Part shown: piece by piece, positions 14,457-21,556 of the stretch
Layout of the letters: every line of letters starts with the position of its first letter
Numbering within the stretch: the first letter of the stretch is position 1
Source of the DNA: JALYIM01 sp040003205
Lineage (GTDB): Bacteria > Acidobacteriota > Terriglobia > Terriglobales > Acidobacteriaceae
Direction: 5' to 3'
DNA: 23,473 nt
Assembly: GCA_040003205.1 (NCBI GenBank)
Contig: JBDUDA010000015.1
Location: 1-23,473 of the forward strand
Made by a program: the position numbers and the translations under genes
The notes under the pieces: generated by a model
What the model was told of the DNA's origin: nothing
Seen by the model: the letters and a program-made list of their open reading frames with translations, nothing else
The model's database searches: none

Positions 14457-15899
14457 CTACATTCGGCAAACTACAACTGCCGAATTCTGGTACAGGCATT
14501 GCAACCCGGCGATTCCCGGCTGCTGCAAGACGAGCCACTCAACGCCGTAGCGCTTATGGAGTCGCTGAAAGTCCTCAAGCCGAAACTGCTTCCAATTGCT
14601 TTGCGCCTGCACTTGCTCGAGCCACTTCTCAGCGAGCGGCGGAAACATTGAGACCGCGCCACTATCCTTGACCGCGTCGGCCAGCATGCTTCGTTCCGAC
14701 ATGACCCGAAAACCGTGCATGTCTTCGCCGGGAATTCTCATGTGGTTGGGATCAAGGGCGAACACCGCATTCACTGGAGCGTTATAGCGAATCCAAAGGA
14801 ATGCCTGCGCCCATTGATTCTTCGGCATGACTCCAGGCCATTCGATATGCGAACTGGAGGGAAACAAACTTCTTTGCGCGAAAAACATTCCCGCGCTCAG
14901 CGGCAGAAACAGTACAAGCCATCTCCACACTCGCGTTTTTAATAGATATTGCCCGAGGAATCCCCCGCCAATTAGAACCAGCAAAATGTAGAGAAGGTAG
15001 AGACTACGCAATGGCTGTAGGCGAGAGAGATTTTCGAGGCGAGCGGGGATGGCGACAATCAGCGAACCAATAAAGTAGATGGACCCATACACGACCAGCG
15101 CGCGGCAGAGGAGGGCCAGTTCCTCCGATTTTTTCGAGCACGCCAATCTGCCAAGCCACCACAACAAAATAATTGGCGCAATGATTCCCAGCCATTCATA
15201 CCACTCCCAGTGCAGAAGCAAGAAATAAGAGTGAGACTGTATGGCTTCGTGATAGGCGGAAGAGGGAGGATCAAATAAAAATCCCAGCGGGGACAAAGCA
15301 GCCAGTTGCAGGACCTGAAACCGTCGAGTCCGCATGAGAATGAGCAACATGCAAAATGAGAATACGAACACCGGCATTAACGGATGAATGGCAAAGGCCG
15401 CCGCAAGCCACAATGACATCTGGAGATATCGTTTTTCGAGCGCTGCGCTAACTGCGAAAATTCCCGCGAACGCTACGAGATTTCGTGGATTCGTGTATTG
15501 ATCGAGGATATAGAGTGCCGTCCCTGCCACCGGCAGCGTCAGAAGCGCCGCAACCAGCGAAACGCCCGCCCAGCGAGCGCTCTGATCACGAAAGCATTTT
15601 CCACTGAGCTGCCGGCACGCTAGCAACAATAAGAAGATGGACGCGAATTGCCAGAGCAGCAAAACCGTGCCCAATGGGAGATGAGTCATCCTTACCGAAC
15701 CAGCGATCAAATTTGGAAAGAGAGTCAGGTGAGCATGCGATCCAAAAAACTCCGCGTTGAAAGGAAATAGCTGGGGGTGGAGAAGCTTCAATACGCCGGG
15801 GATATAAATTTCGGCATCCTCTGCCCCTGGGTGATATCCATGGACTATAAAAGCGGCAGCCGTGAGGAGCAGCAATATTGGTACATTGGTGCGTTTCAA
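14457..15899 (-). CDS. Polytopic membrane protein, GT-C-like
   Basis: A 480-residue protein with about 9-11 hydrophobic segments over the first 345 residues and a soluble C-terminal part of about 120 residues (from SSHIEWPGVMPKN). The loop after helix 1 carries an acidic cluster (HPGAEDAEIYIPG), as in GT-C glycosyltransferases such as PMT/ArnT-type enzymes, where an early acidic residue is catalytic. I do not recognise a named family. The start is TTG 15899, supported by AGGGAG four bases upstream (aagggagtgat before the start). It converges on the GT2 gene with a 48-base gap. Alternative: a membrane protein with no catalytic role. Confidence 0.75.
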   Translation of the reverse strand: MKRTNVPILLLLTAAAFIVHGYHPGAEDAEIYIPGVLKLLHPQLFPFNAEFFGSHAHLTLFPNLIAGSVRMTHLPLGTVLLLWQFASIFLLLLACRQLSGKCFRDQSARWAGVSLVAALLTLPVAGTALYILDQYTNPRNLVAFAGIFAVSAALEKRYLQMSLWLAAAFAIHPLMPVFVFSFCMLLILMRTRRFQVLQLAALSPLGFLFDPPSSAYHEAIQSHSYFLLLHWEWYEWLGIIAPIILLWWLGRLACSKKSEELALLCRALVVYGSIYFIGSLIVAIPARLENLSRLQPLRSLYLLYILLVLIGGGFLGQYLLKTRVWRWLVLFLPLSAGMFFAQRSLFPSSSHIEWPGVMPKNQWAQAFLWIRYNAPVNAVFALDPNHMRIPGEDMHGFRVMSERSMLADAVKDSGAVSMFPPLAEKWLEQVQAQSNWKQFRLEDFQRLHKRYGVEWLVLQQPGIAGLQCLYQNSAVVVCRM

Positions 15900-15984
15900 A
15901 TCACTCCCTTATTCTCAGCAAAGTTTGCACCAGCCCTTGTACCCCCTTGTCAGCCCGCGCAGTCGAGCTTTGCTTTGATCTCAA

Positions 15985-16047
15985 CCTCAGCGACTAAAGC
16001 CGCAACCGAAACCAGGCTGATTCGCAGCGCTAAAGCGTTGCGCCACC
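15985..16047. repeat. Family-2 double-hairpin repeat, copy 2
   Basis: Reads cctcagcgactaaagccg, a variable middle, then cgcagcgctaaagcgttgcg and ccacc. Same order as at 5992-6054, with one stem base changed (gcgct with agcgt). It lies upstream of the TTG start of the GT-C-like gene. Confidence 0.75.
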
Positions 16048-16088
16048 CCCGCGCTGCTCCCACTACTGAACCCTATTCTCTAAGCACT

Positions 16089-16127
16089 GTCATCCCGAGC
16101 GAAGTCGAGGGACCTGCTTTTTTGCAG
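16089..16127. repeat. Family-1 repeat, left arm only
   Basis: Begins gtcatcccgagcgaagtcga and continues gggacctgcttttttgcag. It matches the left arm at 641 and 9371, but no right arm follows. It lies 42 bases beyond the family-2 copy, so two repeat families sit side by side in this gap. Confidence 0.75.
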
Positions 16128-16173
16128 CGGACTGCATCTCTGCCTCAGCTTCCCAGCCCAGAAACTTGATCGG

Positions 16174-17295
16174 TCAGTATATCTTCGCTCTATATTTGTC
16201 ATGTTGCTCGTAAATATAGTTATCCGTCATGCCGGCAATGTAATCGCACACCACCCGAGCTAGCGGCTCCTGCTTCGCTTTTTCCCGATAAGCGGACGGT
16301 AGATTTTCTGGCCTGGCCATCCAAATTGCGAAGAGTTCCCCAATCACTTTCTCTGCGTCATCTTTTTCTGGGTCCAACGCTTTGCTGAAGTAAAGATTGC
16401 TGTAGAGGAATTCCTTGGCTTCGCCTCTAGCGCGCTCGACGGATGGACTTAACGTTACCAGGCGCGCAGCGGAACGGCGCACATCTTCCAGATTGCCGAT
16501 GCCAGCGGATTTGATTTGCCTGCCGGTGTTATCGATTACATCGGTGACCAAGGTATCGAGCATGCCCTTGAGGGCTTCGTTGAATTTCAGCTTCTCGATT
16601 GCATTCGGATACTCGCGCTCCGCCTGGTGGAAGCAGCGTTCAAAGATCGGCACATTTTTCCGGATGCCTTTCAAATCCAGCAGATGAGCTTCAAAACCGT
16701 CATCCAAATCAGCGGTGTTGTAGGCAATTTCGTCGGCAATGTCTATCAACTGTGCTTCGAGGGGAGGCGATTGATCGAGCAAATATTGAGAGAGTTCGGG
16801 AAAGTCTTGCGCGCTATAGTCGCGCGAATGCTTGATGATGCCTTCCCGCACTTCGAAGGTGAGATTCAGTCCACGGAACGCTGCATAGCGCATCTCGAAA
16901 TCCTCAACGATGCGCAACGCATGAAGATTGTGGTCGAAGAACAATCCGTGCTCACGCATAGCGGCGTCGAGCGCTTTTTCTCCCGCATGTCCGAACGGAG
17001 GATGCCCCACGTCGTGTACCAGAGCTAATGCTTCTACGAGGTCTACATTGAGATGGAGTTGGTCGGCGATGGTGCGGGCAATCTGGGCGACTTCGATGGT
17101 ATGAGTGAGCCGATTGCGAAAATGGTCGGAATAGCGGCGGGTAAAAACCTGCGTCTTCGCTTCCAGACGGCGAAACGCGCGCGAGTGAATAACTCGATCA
17201 CGATCGCGTTGAAAATCATTGCGGTAAGGATGGGCAGGCTCGGGATGGTGGCGTCCGCGGGAGTTTTCCACGCGCACAGCATAATCTGCGAGCAT
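16174..17295 (-). CDS. dgt: Deoxyguanosinetriphosphate triphosphohydrolase-like protein (HD domain)
   Basis: A 373-residue cytoplasmic enzyme of the dGTPase family, which cleaves dNTPs to nucleoside and triphosphate. Seen: the N-terminal signature (PYRNDFQRDRDRVIHSRAFRRLEAKTQVF, 23-51), HD-superfamily metal ligands H65 (HTIEVAQIAR), H94-D95 (LVHDVGHPPFGH) and D188 (IADEIAYNTADLDD). Length fits the shorter bacterial dGTPase-like group rather than E. coli Dgt. The ATG at 17295 lacks a clear Shine-Dalgarno, but no longer in-frame start exists and the N-terminus fits the family. It lies 61 bases after the YhaM-like gene on the same strand, so probably the same transcript. Confidence 0.92.
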   Translation of the reverse strand: MLADYAVRVENSRGRHHPEPAHPYRNDFQRDRDRVIHSRAFRRLEAKTQVFTRRYSDHFRNRLTHTIEVAQIARTIADQLHLNVDLVEALALVHDVGHPPFGHAGEKALDAAMREHGLFFDHNLHALRIVEDFEMRYAAFRGLNLTFEVREGIIKHSRDYSAQDFPELSQYLLDQSPPLEAQLIDIADEIAYNTADLDDGFEAHLLDLKGIRKNVPIFERCFHQAEREYPNAIEKLKFNEALKGMLDTLVTDVIDNTGRQIKSAGIGNLEDVRRSAARLVTLSPSVERARGEAKEFLYSNLYFSKALDPEKDDAEKVIGELFAIWMARPENLPSAYREKAKQEPLARVVCDYIAGMTDNYIYEQHDKYRAKIY

Positions 17296-17356
17296 GCAGT
17301 GAGTTTAGCAGGAGGGGGTCGCGGTTTCGAGCCAGTTGGCTTTTGCCGATGTAGGC

Positions 17357-18505
17357 CTAACCCTTTTCTTCAGCTACAACTGTGACAACGACGACAGGCG
17401 ATTCGGATTCCGCAAACAAATCTCCATTTGCTACATCGGACTGCTGCTGCAACTCAAATTCGCCGCCCTCGGCAGCAGGTATGCCGTTAACTTGCTGCCC
17501 GCCGTTTGCGTCGGGTTTCTGCTGGGCTTTCGCTTTCTCAGGCGCCAGAAACTTTGCCGTATTCAGCAGCGATCGGTTGAGCGAAGGGTTGTATCCCGTC
17601 CATGCACTCTCTGCCCCGCTCTCACGCTCGAAATGCGCGCGCATGCTCTCCATCTTCGAATCGAGATCGTCGAGATAGTGCAACATGAGCGCCTCGGGAA
17701 ACATTGGCAGTTTGGGCGATCCGAAATCGTATTGCCCGTGATGGCTGATGATGAGATGTTCGATCAGGGTCTTGAGCTCTGGGGGGAATTCCGGCAAGTG
17801 GACGAGTTTCGCCTGCAACATTTCCAGCTCGATGATCATGTGCCCGAGCAACTGGCCGCGGGTGGTATACGAAAATGAACGGTTATAACTAAGCTCGTGG
17901 ATTTTCCCGATGTCATGCAGGAACGCGCCCGTAAGAAGTAGGTCGCGATTTACCTGGGGATAATTGCGGCAAAGCAAATCGCAGGAGCGGAAGAGCGACA
18001 CCACGTGGTCCAATAATCCGCCGATGTAAGCATGATGAAGCGTTTTGGCCGCGGGAGCGTTACGGTAGGCTTCGGCGATTTCGGCGTCATCCATGAAAGC
18101 CCGCACCAGCGCCTGCAAGTGGACGTTTTGGAAAGTTGCCACAAAATCGACCAGCGTCTGCCAAAGCTCGCCAACGTCTTTTGTGGTCTTGGGGAGGTAG
18201 TCGGAATAATCCACTTCCGAATCGCCTAACCGGCGCAGTTTATGAATAGTGATTTGAAAACGGTTTTTGTACTTATTAAGTAAACCCTTTATTTTGAGGA
18301 AATCGTCCTGCTCGAAAGCATTGAGTGAGTCCTCCACGTTGTCCCACATCTTGGCTTCGACCTGACCGCAGCGGTCGCCTAAAGTAAGAGCTAAATAAGG
18401 CTCTCCCGTTTTCTTAGGTTTGACTTGTTTGGAAATACACACAAAAGTGGAAGTAATTATCTTGTTTTCGTTCTGCGGACAATCGCGTAAAAAGAAATCC
18501 TTCAT
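17357..18505 (-). CDS. YhaM-like 3'-5' exoribonuclease (OB-fold plus HD domain)
   Basis: A 382-residue protein. The N-terminal OB-type nucleic-acid binding domain (about 15-92; VCISKQVKPKKTGEPYLALTLGD, then FLKIKGLLNKYKNRFQITI) is followed by an HD domain (about 150-300) with H167 (LLDHVV), H197-D198 (FLHDIGKIHEL), H255-H256 (ISHHGQYDFG) and D279-D280 (HYLDDLDSKM). This arrangement is that of the YhaM/CBF1 family, which trims RNA or single-stranded DNA 3' ends. The last 60 or so residues are low-complexity (Gln/Glu-rich, then VVVVTVV) and look disordered. ATG 18505 has a weak AGG about nine bases upstream. It sits between the SurA-like and dGTPase-like genes. Confidence 0.9.
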   Translation of the reverse strand: MKDFFLRDCPQNENKIITSTFVCISKQVKPKKTGEPYLALTLGDRCGQVEAKMWDNVEDSLNAFEQDDFLKIKGLLNKYKNRFQITIHKLRRLGDSEVDYSDYLPKTTKDVGELWQTLVDFVATFQNVHLQALVRAFMDDAEIAEAYRNAPAAKTLHHAYIGGLLDHVVSLFRSCDLLCRNYPQVNRDLLLTGAFLHDIGKIHELSYNRSFSYTTRGQLLGHMIIELEMLQAKLVHLPEFPPELKTLIEHLIISHHGQYDFGSPKLPMFPEALMLHYLDDLDSKMESMRAHFERESGAESAWTGYNPSLNRSLLNTAKFLAPEKAKAQQKPDANGGQQVNGIPAAEGGEFELQQQSDVANGDLFAESESPVVVVTVVAEEKG

Positions 18506-18594
18506 GAGATTGGCCTAAGCTTTTTCTAACGAGCACTCGCGTGAAAATGTCCCCAAAAATTCAGAGAGACCTGGTTGACTTCCCTGAAAATAGA

Positions 18595-19689
18595 CTAAAA
18601 CACACCAAACTTTTTCTTCTTCTTCAGTTGTTTTGCAGTTACATCTTTTGTGGTCGTCTCGACCGGCTTCGTCTGATTCGGACTGGCGCCTGAATCCACG
18701 TAACCCGGCTTGATATCAATAAACGCTTCCTCACGCAACTTCTTAAGATATTCACGCAGGGCAGGCTGCAACTTCCGCATGTAAACCGCATCCTGGAGGC
18801 GAGGCTCGATCTCAGCCGCGGTGGGAAGTCCCGCATCTTGATGCTGAATTACCTTCAGAACCACGAATCCCTGGCGCGTGCGAATCACATCCGTGACCTC
18901 GCCCGCTTTCATTGCGAAGGTTTTATCTTCGAGCTCCTTTGCGAGCATGCCGCGCTTGAATAATCCGAGATCTCCGCCCTGCGCGGCAGATGGCCCGTCG
19001 GAGTTTTTCTTGGCCACATCCTCGAAACTTGCGCCTTTCTTAATCTGCTCAAGAAGGTCTTCCGCTTTGGCCTTGGCAGCCGCAAGTTGCTGTGGATCGT
19101 CCGCGGCAGCGGCATCGGGCTTTTTTCCTTTATCCGTCGAAACCAGAATTTCGCTCAGCTTGATTTGTTCGGGACGGTCCATCTCTCCCTTGTGCTCCTC
19201 ATAAAATTGCTTTTCTTCGTCTTTGGTGATGTTGAGGCGGGAGCCAACTTCCTTGCCGATGACCTGTTGGGTGATGATCTGCGTCCGGATGTTCTGCTTG
19301 AAGTCCTCGAACGAAACCCCCTGCGCCTGGGCAGCCTTCTCCAGGTCGTCCATATTCTCGAGCTTCATTTCCTTTCGCATTTCGTCGAGCTTCTTGATCA
19401 GTTCCGTGTCCGCAGTCATGCCTAGATCTTTTCCCTTTTCCAGCAGCAACTGCTGGTCAATGAGATCGCGCAAGACATCCTTATCGCGCTCGGCAACTAC
19501 CTTGTCGGCACTGGTGGGGTCCTGTTGATGAGCTTCCTGCTTAAGTTCGTCCTTGCTACGCTGTAGCTCTGTGCGCGTAATGACCTGATTGTTAACACGC
19601 GCAATGATTTCTTCGACCACGGTATCGGCGCTGAGTGCAGTTGATAGAGCCGTGACGCTTAAGAGAAGCAGGGAGAAGTTTTTTCGCAT
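18595..19689 (-). CDS. SurA-like periplasmic peptidyl-prolyl isomerase
   Basis: A 364-residue exported protein. Seen: signal peptide (about 1-21, SLLLLSVTALSTALSAD); SurA N-terminal chaperone region (22-165, opening VVEEIIARVNNQVITRTEL); one PpiC/parvulin domain (about 174-283, IKLSEILVS, GGDLGLFKRGML, FAMKAGEVTDVIRTRQGFVVLKV); then a helix and a basic tail ending QLKKKKKFGVF. SurA proteins escort outer-membrane proteins across the periplasm; E. coli SurA has two parvulin domains, this one has one. The insertion DAAAADDPQQLAAAKAKAE within the parvulin domain is Ala-rich. ATG 19689 has only a weak upstream GGAA. It is first in a string with the two HD-domain genes. Confidence 0.9.
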   Translation of the reverse strand: MRKNFSLLLLSVTALSTALSADTVVEEIIARVNNQVITRTELQRSKDELKQEAHQQDPTSADKVVAERDKDVLRDLIDQQLLLEKGKDLGMTADTELIKKLDEMRKEMKLENMDDLEKAAQAQGVSFEDFKQNIRTQIITQQVIGKEVGSRLNITKDEEKQFYEEHKGEMDRPEQIKLSEILVSTDKGKKPDAAAADDPQQLAAAKAKAEDLLEQIKKGASFEDVAKKNSDGPSAAQGGDLGLFKRGMLAKELEDKTFAMKAGEVTDVIRTRQGFVVLKVIQHQDAGLPTAAEIEPRLQDAVYMRKLQPALREYLKKLREEAFIDIKPGYVDSGASPNQTKPVETTTKDVTAKQLKKKKKFGVF

Positions 19690-20065
19690 AGAAATCAGTT
19701 CCGTTACCAGCCGGGAAAACCGCGGGCTTTGCCAAATTGTACCTCTGGGCAGGGCGGCGCGTACACCGTTCTACTAGCAACGCGACGATGGATGGGCGGA
19801 TCCGCGGGGGCACTTCCTTGAAAGATATTGCAATCCCTCAGGGGCTGAAGCCCGTCCAAAATTGCCGGCTTGTATACGCAGCGCTGAAGCGCTGCTCCAC
19901 CAAAAACAGGCAGGTAGCTGACGTAAGCTCTGATTGCTGCCCGAGTGGTGGTTACGTCCTTAGCAGAGTTGGATTTCGGATGGGGCAGGGGACTGCACTG
20001 AGGGTGTGAGGAAAGGCTTCGACCAGCTCTTCTTTGAGAGGACAAGAATCTTCAAAAAGGCGCTT
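19690..20065. other. 376-base intergenic region
   Basis: Lies between the SurA-like gene start and the peptidase-MA gene end, both on the minus strand. It holds the family-2 repeat at 19836-19901 and must hold the promoter for the SurA-like gene, which I could not pinpoint. Open frames here are shadows of the repeat and lack ribosome binding sites. Confidence 0.6.
19836..19901. repeat. Family-2 double-hairpin repeat, copy 3
   Basis: Reads cctcaggggctgaagccc (first hairpin, ggggct with agccc), a 25-base middle, then cgcagcgctgaagcgctgc (second hairpin) and tccacc. This copy uses gctgaagc in both loops where the others use gctaaagc or actaaagc. Confidence 0.8.
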
Positions 20066-21517
20066 CTATTCAGAATACTTATTGGCAAGATATTTCCCAA
20101 CATCGCTTTGCAGCTGGCCATAATCAGAATGAATCGTGGCCCGCAATGCGGCCTCGGGAGAGCTTCCCGTACCCAGTCTGTCCAGCATGCGCTGAAGGTC
20201 GCTTATCCCATACGTTTCATTGATGTACTGGACTGCGGCTAAGGATTCGTCGTAGGCCAATATCGCCTCTGCCGGAGTAAATCGCATGAAGCTGCCCTCG
20301 AGAGTATTAAAAGGAATCTCCCGCTCCGACTGAAACAGGGCGGCCAGGCGGCGTCCATGGGAAGAAATTGACTTTGGCTCGATCGCTTGAGCAATACCTT
20401 CATTCAGCCATTGCGGACAGCGGCCACCAGATATCTGGTTGATGAACGAGTGCGCCAGTTCGTGCTTTAGAACGCGCGCCAGCTCGGGAGTCATTGAGGT
20501 GACACCCTCTACGGGGATTCGCAACTTTCCGTCATTCACCGCCCCGCTCCATGAGGGCGCCTGGGTCACGTCGAAAAACGCTTGCGATGTGTAAAGCACT
20601 ACGGGGATGCTGTTGCGGGGGGCCACTCCCAGCGTGCGGACTAGATCGTCGTATTCCGTATCGAGCGTGCTCATCAATTGGTTGCGCAATGATTCCGACG
20701 TCTGTTTTCCATCGTAGCGAAAAGTGAAGTGGCTGCTTTCATGTTGTACGAAGTCGGCTTCCGCCCGCGACTCACGTTCTGCTTTCGCTAGCAACTTCTG
20801 AATAGTTGGATCGGGGCGAATTTCCAGGGAGTGCTTCCAACTGCGGATGGCCTCACGGTCGCGGTCAGCGGAGAATTGCGCGTATCCCAGCATGTTTAAG
20901 GCGTCGGGAGAATCGGGACTGATACGGACAGCCTGCTCGGCGTACGGCAGAGCTGCCACCGCATTGCCGGTGCGCACCAGCAGGGCAGCATAATAATTGA
21001 GAATCCCAGGATTTTCCGGCTGGAGACGCAGGCCCGACTCAAAATAAGTTTTGGCCTTGTTGAAATTTCCTTTTTCGAATTCATGCTTGCCCGCTACGTA
21101 GTATCCAGCGACGGTGACTGGAATATTTCCGTCGTGTGCGAGAGTAGAAAGTGCATCAACATCGACGATCCCGTCGTGAATAATCTTGTCCGCGATCACC
21201 GAGGTATCGTTATCTGGGCTGACGGGAACCACGAGCGGAACGTCTTTCGCTTCATGCGAAACGCTTCCGCGCGCAGACTCGGGCATCGTGCCTCCGGCCT
21301 CGCAATACTGCACTGAAGCTTTGGGGATTGCATAAGTATCGTCGCCCACGGTGTATTCAATATGGGTAGCGGTTACGTGAGTCTGATCGGCCCAGATGGT
21401 GCGTCCATTTTTCAGGTGGATTACGTCCGCCGGAGCACTCGCTGGGCACAATCCTGCCAGCGCAAGAGCGAAAAGCGACCGCATGAATAGGATGACAAAT
21501 GAGCGCACTGGGCGCAT
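20066..21517 (-). CDS. Exported TPR protein with peptidase-MA-like metallopeptidase domain
   Basis: A 483-residue protein counted from ATG 21517. Seen: signal peptide (about 1-31, FALALAGLCPASAPAD); a small beta domain (VIHLKNGRTIWADQTHV); TPR-like helices (about 135-250, YYVAGKHEFEKGNFNKAKTYFESGL); and a gluzincin-type domain with HELAH (H352, E353, H356) and downstream NEG (E373), 17 residues later, fitting the peptidase MA family. It probably acts in the periplasm or outside the cell; the substrate is unknown. The frame extends to 21712, but the extra residues overlap the divergent M1-like gene and look non-coding. ATG 21484 (MRSLFALALAG) is an equally good start; neither has a clear Shine-Dalgarno. 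Confidence 0.87.
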   Translation of the reverse strand: MRPVRSFVILFMRSLFALALAGLCPASAPADVIHLKNGRTIWADQTHVTATHIEYTVGDDTYAIPKASVQYCEAGGTMPESARGSVSHEAKDVPLVVPVSPDNDTSVIADKIIHDGIVDVDALSTLAHDGNIPVTVAGYYVAGKHEFEKGNFNKAKTYFESGLRLQPENPGILNYYAALLVRTGNAVAALPYAEQAVRISPDSPDALNMLGYAQFSADRDREAIRSWKHSLEIRPDPTIQKLLAKAERESRAEADFVQHESSHFTFRYDGKQTSESLRNQLMSTLDTEYDDLVRTLGVAPRNSIPVVLYTSQAFFDVTQAPSWSGAVNDGKLRIPVEGVTSMTPELARVLKHELAHSFINQISGGRCPQWLNEGIAQAIEPKSISSHGRRLAALFQSEREIPFNTLEGSFMRFTPAEAILAYDESLAAVQYINETYGISDLQRMLDRLGTGSSPEAALRATIHSDYGQLQSDVGKYLANKYSE

Positions 21518-21556
21518 TCTAGAACACCGTAGCGGGGTCGGCAGGTGACCAACGTA

